DNA from: Chromatiales bacterium USCg_Taylor | GTDB lineage: Bacteria > Pseudomonadota > Gammaproteobacteria > JACCXJ01 | DNA length: 38,752 bases | Reading direction: 5' to 3' | Assembly (NCBI GenBank): GCA_002007425.1 | Contig: MUGK01000007.1 | Span: 1 to 38,752 of the forward strand | Shown here: piece after piece, positions 25,847-34,049 of the stretch | How positions within the stretch are numbered: the stretch's first letter is position 1 | Layout: every line of letters begins with the position of its first letter | Made by a program: the position numbers and the translations under genes | Notes under the pieces: model-generated | The model's input: only the letters and a program-made list of their open reading frames with translations | Told to the model about the DNA's origin: nothing | Databases searched by the model: none

Positions 25847-26177
25847 GCCCTATGGTTTGTTCGGGGAGTATGTTGCTTGGGGCGGCGAACGCGCGCAGGC
25901 CAACGATGGTGGTGACGTTGCGCACGTCCCAACCCTCCTTGAGCATCAGCACGGAGACGATGGCTTTGTAGGGGCTGGCCCAGGAGTCGATCGCGTTCGC
26001 CTGTTTGCGCAACAGCTCCAGTTCGTCTTTGTGCTTGCCGGTGGATGCCTCGGAGATCTCGCCGTTGTTCTTGGTGTGAATGATCAGCACCGCGTCTTGC
26101 AACTCGGGACAAGTCTTTTCCAGCCAAGCGCCAACCTCGTCGCAGTTGCGGGTGTCGTCCACCATGACGAAGAGCAC
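25641..26177 (-). pseudogene. res fragment: helicase second-domain part
   Basis: This open frame carries AKKAVLFVMVDDTRNCDEVG (partly upstream of the nominal start), HTKNNGEISEASTGKHKDEL, the motif V region VLMLKEGWDVRNVTTIVGL and the motif VI arginine fingers in EQTIGRGLRRM. It ends VDTQNATRTSMC at a frameshift stop. Family sequence extends upstream in the same frame to about 26274. It is an internal piece of the broken res gene rather than an independent gene. Confidence 0.7.
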
Positions 26178-26702
26178 CGCCTTCTTGGCCAGCGTCTCGT
26201 GCTCCGCGTAGCTCTTTCGCCACTCTTCGATCCCGAGTTGCAGATAATCGGCATAGCGCTCGGTAAAGATCGCCTGTCGCCATCTTTAGGACATAGCGCG
26301 GCCAGTCCTCGTCGAACATCCCCGCCGAGACCGCGCCCGACGCGTCGAATCGGAGGAGGTCGAACTTGTCCCTGACCTTACGCGCGTCAAGCAGCCAGAT
26401 CACCGTTTCCACTGCTTCCCGCTGCGCGAAGTAATACCGGAACGGCGACAGCGTGCCGTCGGCCTGCTCGACCGGGTGCTCGGTCTCGAACCACCAGTTC
26501 AGGAGCGCGCGCGAGGTCTCCGAGGCGCCGGCGTAGCCCGCACCCCGCCACACCGCGACGTCACCGCGTACCTTGGCGACCAGGGGGGCGGCAGTAGCTT
26601 TTCGTAGGCCGTGTTCCGCAGTTCTTCCGCGGCCGGAAACCAGCGCCGGCCCGGCGGCAGCACCGCATAGGGCGATTCAGGAAAGTCAGGATGCAGTGCC
26701 AT

Positions 26703-27022
26703 AGGTCGCGATGCGTGTAAGGCGGGATATAGAATAACGCTCTTGTTTCTCAGATAGGAAAGTACTGAGGGCCGGGCCTGTTGTCAATCACAGTGGAAAT
26801 CGAGGCGAAATCCCGCGCTTTGATGGTTATGCGGGTGAAATAAGCCGCCCGCCGATTGCAGCGTTCGCCTAACCCATATAAAAAAGCCCCCTGGCGGGGG
26901 CAAAGTGGTGGAGGCTAAGCTGTAGCCCATCTTAGAGGAGTTTGAGCCGTCGCGGAATGTGACAAATTGCCGCACCACTGAAGTTATCGACGCAAGCGCA
27001 CTTATGTCGTGGTCGATGATCC
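26703..27022. other. Gene-free interval between res and the tungstate regulator
   Basis: About 320 bases without a supported gene. It holds the upstream region of res and, at 26880-26901, a terminator that reads out of the regulator gene. A 64-codon minus-strand frame (26784-26978) runs through the terminator stem and has no recognisable protein features. No promoter for res could be placed with confidence. Confidence 0.6.
26880..26901 (-). terminator. Rho-independent terminator of the tup operon
   Basis: On the minus strand GCCCCC-GCCA-GGGGGC forms a six-pair all-GC stem with a four-base loop, followed directly by six T residues (complement of 26880-26885). It lies about 120 bases after the regulator stop codon, so it is the likely end of the tupBCA-regulator transcript. 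Confidence 0.8.
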
Positions 27023-28114
27023 TTACCAGACTACCGGGGCGTTGCTATAGGCGATGACGCTATCGACGGGCACGATCGTCCCTGCCTGAGCAGCATCGTA
27101 CCCCGGAAGCGCGCCGGCTTGCGATTTAAACTCGGCGCTACGCAGCATGCTGACAAGCTCCGATACTGCGGACTTCGAGAGGGTATCGCGAGGCAGGGCA
27201 AACCAATAGTTTTCCCACGTGACCGAGATAAAATGCAGGCCGAAGTGACGCGCCGCCGCTTCGATCCCGAAGCCGGCATCGGCCCCGCCACTCGCCACGA
27301 TGGCCGCCACCGCCATGTGCGTGAATTCCTCGGTGCTGTAGCCGTGGATGGCCTCGGGCACGACAGCGGCCTCTTCGAGCAGGAGGTCCAGAATCATGCG
27401 CGTTCCCGATCCGGGTTGGCGATTGACGAAGCGTAGCGAATCCTTGGCGAGATCGGCGACCGATTCGATGCGCTTGGGATTGGCTTGCGCCGCCATGATT
27501 CCCTGCCGGCGGCGCACCGCATGAATGAGCACATCCGAGTTGGGGTCCAACGAGCGCCGAAAGCGCGGAGCGAGGCGCGCGCCGAGCGCGCCGTCCGGGA
27601 GATGAAAACCGGCCAGATCACACTTCGAGCCGCGCAAGAGGCGGACGCTGTCGAGACTACCGCGAAACTGGAGATCGACCCGGATCCCCCGCTGCGCCTG
27701 CAAGAGATCTCGCAAGAGCGGGATCGCCAGCCCGTGGCTCGCGTAAATGCGGAGCGGCGGCCCGCTGTCCACCTGCAGGACCGCGCGCAGTTCCGCGGCA
27801 AGCTCGGAGCCGAGGCTCTCGAGCTCCGGCCCCAAGCGTGCGTTGATGCGGCGCTGCCCCCAAAGCAGTTTTTGCCCGAGCGGCGTCAGGGTAGCACCCC
27901 GACCGCGTTCGAGACGCGCGAGAGGTTGTCCAATCACTCGCTGCCACTTTCGCAAGAGCCCCCATGCATAACGATAGGAAACCCCTTGGTCTTTAGCGGC
28001 GGCCTGCAGCGAGCCGCGCTCGTGCATGTATTGTAGCAGTCGGAAGAGCTCAGGCTCGACCGTCTCCGCTTGAGCGAGCCCCAGCGACCAATGCAGACCG
28101 AACCGGATCTCCAC
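27023..28114 (-). CDS. ModE/LysR-type regulator with PBP-like sensor domain
   Basis: Encodes a 363-aa protein. Residues about 20-110 are a ModE-like winged helix (LFRLLQYMHERGSLQAAAKDQGVSYRYAWGLLRKW ... TLTPLGQKLL). Residues about 120-355 form a periplasmic-binding-protein-like domain (LRIYASHGLAIPLLRDLL, RFVNRQPGSGTRMILDLLLEE, DAGFGIEAAARHFGL). No signal peptide, so it acts in the cytoplasm. This architecture is known from regulators of molybdate or tungstate uptake. Its place 12 bases after tupA suggests it senses the oxyanion and controls this operon. GTG start without a clear ribosome binding site, so translation is probably coupled to tupA. Confidence 0.85.
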   Translation of the reverse strand: MEIRFGLHWSLGLAQAETVEPELFRLLQYMHERGSLQAAAKDQGVSYRYAWGLLRKWQRVIGQPLARLERGRGATLTPLGQKLLWGQRRINARLGPELESLGSELAAELRAVLQVDSGPPLRIYASHGLAIPLLRDLLQAQRGIRVDLQFRGSLDSVRLLRGSKCDLAGFHLPDGALGARLAPRFRRSLDPNSDVLIHAVRRRQGIMAAQANPKRIESVADLAKDSLRFVNRQPGSGTRMILDLLLEEAAVVPEAIHGYSTEEFTHMAVAAIVASGGADAGFGIEAAARHFGLHFISVTWENYWFALPRDTLSKSAVSELVSMLRSAEFKSQAGALPGYDAAQAGTIVPVDSVIAYSNAPVVW

Positions 28115-28126
28115 AATAACTTTATC

Positions 28127-28972
28127 TTATTCGGTCCCCGTTTTCTTTACAGCTGCAGCATTGGGTTTGAATAGTACCTGGCCTTCCACTTGGAATGCCG
28201 CTATGGCCGCCTGACCTTCGGATGAGGTCATCCAATCCATAAAAGCTAGACCCGCGTCTTTCTTGACGTGCTTGTGTTTCGCGGGGTTCACCAAGATCAC
28301 GCTGTATTGATTAAAGAGCCTTTTGTCGCCCTCGTCCAGCAAGGCCAGTTCGCCGCGATTCTTGAACGTCACCCAACTGGCGCGATCCGAAAGCGTATAA
28401 GCATTCAAACCCACCGTGGTATTGAGCGTCGCCCCCATGCCGGACCCGACTTCCTTGTAGTTTTTACCCAGCCCCTTTTTCGGATCGATGCCAGCTTCCT
28501 TCCATAAGCGTAATTCGACGCGATGGGTGCCGCTATCGTCACCGCGGGATACAAAGGTCTGTTTGGACTTTGCGATCTTCTGAAAATCACTGACCGCGTC
28601 CTGCTGAGATCTGATCCCGGAAGGATCTTTTTCGGGGCCGACGATCACAAAGTCGTTATACATGACTTCGCGGCGATCGACACCGTAACCCTTTTCGACG
28701 AACTGAAGCTCACCGATCTTGTCGTGAACCAGTAGCACATCGGCATCGCCTTTTTGGCCTAATTTGATTGCCTGCCCGGTCCCGACCGCGACGACGTGCA
28801 CTTCGATCCCCGATTTTTTCTTGAACAGGGGCAAATAATAGTCGAAAAACCCGGAAGCCTCCGTGGAAGTCGTGGACGCCAACGTTATAAACGAATCGGC
28901 GGCCAGCACCGGTAATGCCGACAACGCGAGCGAAACGACAGCCCATCGTAGTGTACCTAGAAACAGTTGCAT
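28127..28972 (-). CDS. tupA: Tungstate ABC transporter substrate-binding protein TupA
   Basis: Encodes a 281-aa periplasmic binding protein with a signal peptide (WAVVSLALSALPVLA cut before ADSF). The mature N terminus has the oxyanion-binding ASTTSTEASGFFDYYLP motif. VAVGTGQAIKLGQKGDADVL, SRGDDSGTHRVELRLWKEAG and the TupA-type ending (AFMDWMTSSEGQAAIAAF) identify the tungstate subgroup rather than ModA. The frame is open to 29011, but AAAGGAG about eight bases before ATG 28972 decides the start. It lies 32 bases after tupC. It should deliver tungstate to TupB for tungsten enzymes such as W-formate dehydrogenase, though no such enzyme is in the window. Confidence 0.93.
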   Translation of the reverse strand: MQLFLGTLRWAVVSLALSALPVLAADSFITLASTTSTEASGFFDYYLPLFKKKSGIEVHVVAVGTGQAIKLGQKGDADVLLVHDKIGELQFVEKGYGVDRREVMYNDFVIVGPEKDPSGIRSQQDAVSDFQKIAKSKQTFVSRGDDSGTHRVELRLWKEAGIDPKKGLGKNYKEVGSGMGATLNTTVGLNAYTLSDRASWVTFKNRGELALLDEGDKRLFNQYSVILVNPAKHKHVKKDAGLAFMDWMTSSEGQAAIAAFQVEGQVLFKPNAAAVKKTGTE

Positions 28973-29004
28973 GATTGCACTCCTTTTGTCGTTGTTAAAA
29001 AGCT

Positions 29005-29808
29005 TCACCATAAGAGATCGCCTTTCAGAAAGGCTTTCGCATCGGGATGGATAGGATCGGCAAAAAAATCCGGCGCGGGTGCATGCGCCAGCAACCGGCC
29101 GCGGTGTAGAAATAAGACTTCGTCAGCCAGACGGCGTGCTTGTCCTAAATCATGGGTGGTCATGATGATCTTGGTGCCAGTATTGTGAAAAATCCGGATC
29201 ACGTCTTCGACGGCGCGCGTCGTCGCCGGGTCGAGATTCGCTGTAGGCTCGTCTAAAAATAACACTTCCGGGTCCACCGCCCAGGCGCGCGCTAATGCCA
29301 AGCGCTGTTGCTCACCGCCCGACAAGGTCCGCGCGTAGCGGCCTGCCAGGCGTTTAAGCCCCGCCATCATCAATGCTTGTGTGACTCGCGATTCCCGCAC
29401 GGCGCGATCGATACCTTGTATGCCTAAGGCATAATCGATATTGGCAGCCACGGAGCGACGAAGGAGGACGGGCCTTTGAAACACCATCGCTTGATAGGCT
29501 TGTGCTCGAACGGCGGCGGGCCCGAGCCACTTTATCCGGCCACTGCTCGGGGCCAAAAGCCCGTGGCAGAGACGCAGGAAAAGACTCTTACCCGCGCCAT
29601 TGGGTCCGAGCACGACGGTGCTCCTACCGTGATCCAGACAGCAAGAGACTCCTTCCAACAGTGCCTGACCGTCTCTATGAAAACTAAGCCCCTCTATTCG
29701 AAGAGGGAGGATCCCCCCGCCTGCCCGTAATCCTCGCGGTTCGGCGATCGAGGAGATCTCAGTCGGCGAACGGTTCGGAAGAGTCTTTGGTAATGTAGAC
29801 AGCTGCAT
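29005..29808 (-). CDS. tupC: Tungstate ABC transporter ATPase TupC
   Basis: Encodes a 267-aa ABC ATPase with Walker A LGPNGAGKS, Q-loop VFQRPVLLRRSV, signature LSGGEQQRLALARA, Walker B VLFLDEPTANLD and the switch His in TTHDLGQARR. It energises tungstate import through TupB. The first about 38 residues form a non-conserved leader. No better start exists downstream, and ATG 29808 overlaps the 3' end of tupB by 50 bases, so tight coupling is expected. Confidence 0.9.
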   Translation of the reverse strand: MQLSTLPKTLPNRSPTEISSIAEPRGLRAGGGILPLRIEGLSFHRDGQALLEGVSCCLDHGRSTVVLGPNGAGKSLFLRLCHGLLAPSSGRIKWLGPAAVRAQAYQAMVFQRPVLLRRSVAANIDYALGIQGIDRAVRESRVTQALMMAGLKRLAGRYARTLSGGEQQRLALARAWAVDPEVLFLDEPTANLDPATTRAVEDVIRIFHNTGTKIIMTTHDLGQARRLADEVLFLHRGRLLAHAPAPDFFADPIHPDAKAFLKGDLLW

Positions 29809-30463
29809 TAATCATCAGAACTATAAAGATGAGCACGAAACCGAGCGCAAGCGCTAGAGCCAGATCCCCTCTTGCGGTTTCCAATACGATCGTCGTGGTC
29901 ATCACCCGGGTTTCGCCGGCGATGTTACCCCCTACGATCAAAACCGCCCCCACTTCCGCGACCGCCCGTCCGAAACCGGCGAGCACCACGGTCAGAAATC
30001 GATTCCGTCCTTCCCACAGTAGAGTCCGCAGAGCTTGAATGCGGCTGGCGCCAAGCGATCTCAGCTGCTCTTGATACTCTTCGCACAGATCCCGAAACAC
30101 TTGCCGACTCAAGGCGGCAATGATGGGCGTCACCAGTATGCATTGTGCAATCACCATAGCCGTTGGGCGAAACAGGAGCCCGAATTCACCGAGCGGACCC
30201 GAACGCGATAGCAATAAGTAGACGGTCAAGCCGACCACGACCGGCGGTAAGCCCATCAAAGCACTCATAAGGATCATCAAGAACCGACGGCCGGGGAATC
30301 GGGTGATTGCGATCGCCGCGCCCAGCGGAAGTCCGATCAACGTCGCCAAGGCCACCGCCGTTAGGCTGACCTGCAAGGACAACAACACGATTTCGGCAAG
30401 GCTCGCATCGAAACCCAGTACCATGTTCAACGCGGTTACCGCCGCCGCCCTTATCTCCTCCAT
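29759..30463 (-). CDS. tupB: Tungstate ABC transporter permease TupB
   Basis: Encodes a 234-aa inner-membrane permease with about five hydrophobic segments: near 22-47, 57-80, 95-115, 150-175 and 195-225. The EAA-type coupling loop is SRQVFRDLCEEYQEQLRSLG and the following helix. GLPPVVVGLTVYLLLSRSGPLG and GRAVAEVGAVLIVGGNI are typical of the TupB branch of MetI-like permeases. It is the first gene of the tup operon, with ATG preceded by a weak GAAGAG, and faces the divergent porin gene. Confidence 0.92.
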   Translation of the reverse strand: MEEIRAAAVTALNMVLGFDASLAEIVLLSLQVSLTAVALATLIGLPLGAAIAITRFPGRRFLMILMSALMGLPPVVVGLTVYLLLSRSGPLGEFGLLFRPTAMVIAQCILVTPIIAALSRQVFRDLCEEYQEQLRSLGASRIQALRTLLWEGRNRFLTVVLAGFGRAVAEVGAVLIVGGNIAGETRVMTTTIVLETARGDLALALALGFVLIFIVLMINAAVYITKDSSEPFAD

Positions 30464-30696
30464 GGCCGACGCTCTTCGCCGAACCGGATGCGGTGCCTAC
30501 TCATATATGTATAACGTTTCCTATTTATTAGGGATTGTCGTATCACATATTATATTACAGTCGTGGGAATTTATTATATTCGGTATGAATATGCATATTT
30601 AGATTCAACAGTCGTCCGTGACCGAAAGAGAAACGATAATCACCATCTCGGGAGCCGAGTCACGAAGTAGCATCTAAGACTTAGAGCGATTTAAAA
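30464..30696. promoter_or_regulatory. AT-rich divergent control region, tup operon / porin
   Basis: 233 bases, far richer in A and T than the surroundings, between divergent starts. It contains CATATATG (30502-30509) running into TATAACG (30510-30516), like a half site of ModE boxes (TATATAACG type). It also holds two ATTATATT direct repeats (about 30549 and 30573) and a perfect 12-bp palindrome AATATGCATATT (30588-30599). It probably holds both promoters and an operator. The exact elements cannot be fixed by eye. Confidence 0.45.
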
Positions 30697-32088
30697 ATGA
30701 TTAAAAAAACGACACTGGGCTATCCCTTACTCCTTTGGAGCTCGTTGCTCAGCGCCGAGCAAGCTGCACCTATGGCGTGGCGAGTCCACGATGCGCTAGG
30801 CTTACCCCCCTGGTTACAACTTTCTTTTGAGCATCGCACGCGCTACGAAAGCGTGGACAATCAATTTCGCGCGCTCGGTACCGGCGGTGATCAAGTCATC
30901 GCTTTTCGCACGCTGGCATTGCTTGAAGCGACATTCGCGTCGTGGCGTGTTGGCGGCGAATTCATGGACTCTCGCTTGGCACTTGACGACAGCGGGACTC
31001 CAATCGACACGACCCAGGTTGATGAAGCCGAACTCTTGCAAGCCTACGCCGCCTGGAACACCAAGAATCTCTTGGGTTCCTATTTGAGCGCCGAATTCAA
31101 AGGCGGGCGCCAAACCATCGATCTTGGGAGCCGCAGGTTGGTTGCACGAAATTCCTTCCGGAATACTATCAACTCGTTCACGGGTTTACATTTTATGACT
31201 GAGATACCGGGGCAATGGCAAGCGCGAAGCTTCGTCGTGCTCCCCGTGACCCGCCTCCCGGACACCGTTAGCGAAATCGTAAACGATGAAGTCGAATTCG
31301 ATGAAGAAAGTTTTAACACCTACTTTGGCGCCTTGTTTTTACGCCGCGATCAGGTCATGTGGGGCGCCAACGGAGAGATCTATTTCCTGGCGTTGAACGA
31401 AGAGGACGGCTCCGATCTCGCGACGCGGGACCGAGAGCTCTATACGGCGGGGTTTCGGATCTTTAAAGATCCTGCTAAGGGACAGGTCGATTTCGAGCTC
31501 GAATCTATCTATCAGTTTGGCCAATCGCGCGCCTCCACCCAAGTAACCGACACGGAGGATCTTGATCACTTTGCTCATATGCAGCATGGGCAGATCGGTT
31601 ACACCTTCGCTCTTCCCTGGTCGCCTCGCTTCCTGGCTCAATACGATTATGCGAGTGGAGATGAGGACCCTACCGATGACGACAGCGGTCGATTCGATAC
31701 CCTGTTTGGCGCGCGTCGCTTCGAATTCGGTCCCACCGGGATCTGGGGTGCGTTTGCGAGGAGTAATATCAGCTCGCCCGGTTACCGGCTAATAGTAAAG
31801 CCTCACGAGACCGTATCCGCGTTCATTGCTCACCGCCTTTTCTGGCTTGCGCAATCGAAGGACGCGTGGACTACAGCCAACATCCGCGATGTCACGGGTC
31901 AGTCGGGAGATTTCATCGGTCATCAAATCGAAGCGAGTGTCAACTGGCAGGTGATCCCGAAGAACATCACGCTAGAAGCAGGCTGGGCGTATCTTGTTAA
32001 AGGCGAATTCGCGGAGGACGCCCCGAACGCCCCGGTCGATACGGATGACTCGAACTACGTCTATGCGCAAACAGTGCTGCAGTTCTAA
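30697..32088 (+). CDS. Outer-membrane beta-barrel porin (alginate-export family)
   Basis: Encodes a 463-aa protein with a short signal peptide (YPLLLWSSLLSAEQA). The rest is alternating polar and hydrophobic beta strands ending in Tyr-Val-Tyr-Ala-Gln-Thr-Val-Leu-Gln-Phe; a terminal Phe is usual for outer-membrane barrels. LQLSFEHRTRYESVDNQFR, FKGGRQTIDLGSRRLVARNS and a DYASGDEDP loop fit the alginate_exp (AlgE-like) porin family, whose members carry many anions besides alginate. No alginate genes are nearby, but it is divergent from a tungstate importer. A role as an oxyanion channel is therefore possible, as an inference from position only. Confidence 0.8.
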   Translation: MIKKTTLGYPLLLWSSLLSAEQAAPMAWRVHDALGLPPWLQLSFEHRTRYESVDNQFRALGTGGDQVIAFRTLALLEATFASWRVGGEFMDSRLALDDSGTPIDTTQVDEAELLQAYAAWNTKNLLGSYLSAEFKGGRQTIDLGSRRLVARNSFRNTINSFTGLHFMTEIPGQWQARSFVVLPVTRLPDTVSEIVNDEVEFDEESFNTYFGALFLRRDQVMWGANGEIYFLALNEEDGSDLATRDRELYTAGFRIFKDPAKGQVDFELESIYQFGQSRASTQVTDTEDLDHFAHMQHGQIGYTFALPWSPRFLAQYDYASGDEDPTDDDSGRFDTLFGARRFEFGPTGIWGAFARSNISSPGYRLIVKPHETVSAFIAHRLFWLAQSKDAWTTANIRDVTGQSGDFIGHQIEASVNWQVIPKNITLEAGWAYLVKGEFAEDAPNAPVDTDDSNYVYAQTVLQF

Positions 32089-32221
32089 GGTGATGTACTA
32101 CCCACGCTGCCGGCAACCACATGGGAGTAGATCGACCACTGAGCGAGGGACGGACCCTGTGCCCGCTGGACGCCGCTCGCGGGCCGGCCGGTGGCCTATT
32201 GAGGGCTTGCTCTACGGCTGG

Positions 32222-32249
32222 CCGCCGGAAGGAAGGATCCTTCCGGCGG
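32222..32249. terminator. Strong hairpin between convergent porin and ampE
   Basis: CCGCCGGAAGG (32222-32232) and CCTTCCGGCGG (32239-32249) form a perfect 11-pair stem with a six-base loop, 134 bases after the porin stop and 39 bases before the ampE stop. There is no T run on either side, so it may be a bidirectional terminator of unusual type, a stem protecting the mRNA 3' end, or a palindromic repeat. Confidence 0.5.
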
Positions 32250-32287
32250 GCGCCGAGCCATTGCAAAGTCCGCGGTCGACCGGTGGG

Positions 32288-33148
32288 CTAGGGTATCCAG
32301 GTAATGACACAGATGATCACCAGTATCGCGAGCAGTACCACGAGCGTGCGAGATACCAGGGCATGTGCCGCCGTGATTCTCTCAGCCTCATCACCCGAAG
32401 TCACCCCCTCCAATGCGCCGCTGCCGCTTTGTTTGAGCACGGTATCGGTGTGCTGTAAATCGAGAGTTTCCGTCACTCGCCAGTGATTGAATGCGCCCGC
32501 GAAATTACCGGCGATAGCATATCCAAGAGCCGCGATTCTCGCCGGGAGCCAAGATAGTGCATTGCGCACCCGGCTGGCCCATTCGCTCAGGCCCGAGGCG
32601 GCTTGGGTGGCGTAATGACTCAACTCATTGGAAAACCGGAACAGCACCGCGCCGAACCAGCCCAATAATGCAAACCAAAATATAACCCCGAACACGCGCC
32701 CGTTCGCTTCGGTAAATACCGATTCCACCACCGTCCGGCCGCGCGATTGCGTATCCACCGGGCTTGCGGAACGGGAAAACGTCTGCGCTAAGCGATTCGC
32801 CTCGTCATCGTTGCCACTTCGTATCGCATTAACGATAGCCTTGATGTCCGCATCAAGATCCTGTAGGCCAAGGCAATACAACAAGATCACAATCGACAGC
32901 AAGAATCCGAGAAACGCGAGGATGCCATCGATAAATGAGAACACGAAATAGAATACTAAAACCGGTAAGGCAATCAAAATAGCAACGCCCACCGGACCCT
33001 TGAAGACTTCGATACCCCCGAGCTTCTGCTCGGCCATGCCCGCTAAAGCGCGGTACCAGCCCAGCCTTCGCAGCTCCCTGAATTTTGCTAACGGTCCCGC
33101 TAGAAATTTCTCCACCGCCGTGGCAATCAGGATGATAAGTACGTTCAT
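32288..33148 (-). CDS. ampE: AmpE-like inner-membrane protein
   Basis: Encodes a 286-aa membrane protein. Hydrophobic segments lie near 55-75, 77-95, 155-175 and 265-285. LGWYRALAGMAEQKLGGIEV and the helix FGVIFWFALLGWFGAVLFRFSNELS match the AmpE/CobD-like fold. AmpE is linked genetically to AmpD in beta-lactamase induction, but its biochemical role is unclear. It starts 28 bases after ampD and is co-transcribed with it. ATG start with GGAGGAATAACA just upstream. Confidence 0.85.
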   Translation of the reverse strand: MNVLIILIATAVEKFLAGPLAKFRELRRLGWYRALAGMAEQKLGGIEVFKGPVGVAILIALPVLVFYFVFSFIDGILAFLGFLLSIVILLYCLGLQDLDADIKAIVNAIRSGNDDEANRLAQTFSRSASPVDTQSRGRTVVESVFTEANGRVFGVIFWFALLGWFGAVLFRFSNELSHYATQAASGLSEWASRVRNALSWLPARIAALGYAIAGNFAGAFNHWRVTETLDLQHTDTVLKQSGSGALEGVTSGDEAERITAAHALVSRTLVVLLAILVIICVITWIP

Positions 33149-33176
33149 TGTTATTCCTCCATCACTGTTTAGCCCA

Positions 33177-33791
33177 TCACCTAACTATTAGTCTTTTTAA
33201 TCTACCCCAGTCGAACGCCGGTCCCGGATCGGTCTTGCGGCCCGGCGCTATATCGCAATGTCCAACGATTCGGTCAAGCGCGATCCCCGGCCACGCCCGC
33301 ATGATCAGCTTGGAAAGTTCCGCCAGTACACCATATTGCATCTCTTCATAGGGATCTTCGTCCCGGCCTTCCAATTCAATACCAATGGAAAAGTCATTGC
33401 AAGAACGCCGGCCCTGAAACTCGGACATGCCTGCATGCCACGCCCGCCGGTGAAAGGGCACGTATTGGATTACTTTACCCTCACGTTTAATCACCACGTG
33501 CGCCGATACCCGCAGCGGTTCAATGGTTCGAAAGTAAGGATGCGCATCGGCATGCAATCGATTGGTGAAAAATTCATCGATATAATCGCCTCCATAACTT
33601 CCCGGAGGCAGACTAATCGCGTGTACCACCAGAAGATCGATGGGCGTATCTGGAGGCCGATCGTCACAGTTGGGGGACGGGACCCGCCGAACCCCGGTCA
33701 ACCACCCCTCTTCGTCCACGCGCAACGGGCCGGCTGGCCGCGACGCTTCATCCACGAGCTGCACACACCCTTGGCCTGTCAGTGCATGCAT
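33177..33791 (-). CDS. ampD: 1,6-anhydro-N-acetylmuramyl-L-alanine amidase AmpD
   Basis: Encodes a 204-aa cytoplasmic zinc amidase that cleaves anhydro-muropeptides during peptidoglycan recycling. Zinc ligands fit the His in LLVVHAISLPPG and the His and Asp in GHCDIAPGRKTDPGPAFDW. RAWHAGMSEFQGRRSCNDFS and SIGIELEGRDEDPYEEMQ are also typical. The mature-type start could lie a few codons in, since the first 20 residues are weakly conserved. It heads the ampD-ampE pair. Confidence 0.93.
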   Translation of the reverse strand: MHALTGQGCVQLVDEASRPAGPLRVDEEGWLTGVRRVPSPNCDDRPPDTPIDLLVVHAISLPPGSYGGDYIDEFFTNRLHADAHPYFRTIEPLRVSAHVVIKREGKVIQYVPFHRRAWHAGMSEFQGRRSCNDFSIGIELEGRDEDPYEEMQYGVLAELSKLIMRAWPGIALDRIVGHCDIAPGRKTDPGPAFDWGRLKRLIVR

Positions 33792-34049
33792 CGGTGCTAG
33801 GTACTTTCTTAGGTCGTTCTTGATGTCCTGGATGCACTGTACCGCCGTCTATGTCAGACTCGTGTTCGGACAGATGGATGCCCCCTGGTGGAAGAGAAAC
33901 CCTGCCGCCCGTTCGCATTCTAGCATGGGATTAACGGATGTCTTTTACACCGATGGGACTTTTTTAAGATATTCAAGCTGTTGTCGAGATGAATTGCGTA
34001 ACTGCCTCACGCACTGAGCTCAAATTTATAGAATTACATATGAGACAAT

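Larger units (their letters stand above)
24746..26702 (-). pseudogene. Type III-like restriction helicase/nuclease Res, multiply broken
   Basis: One decayed gene read in four pieces. Piece 1 (26702 to about 26585) is MALHPDFPESPYAVLPPGRR ... TAYEKLLPP; the frame is lost at a run of six C. Piece 2 (to about 26275) is GYAGASETSRALLNWWFETE ... RYVLKMATG. It stops where relatives have the P-loop (GAGKT). Piece 3 resumes at AIFTERYADYLQLGIEEW, so the Walker A end and DEAD-type box are deleted, with GGCG shared at the junction. Piece 3 keeps helicase motifs V and VI (LKEGWDVRN, EQTIGRGLRRM). Piece 4 is the nuclease, after at least two small indels near 25640-25660. At 652 codons it is well short of the roughly 870-900 I expect for the family. 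Confidence 0.85.
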
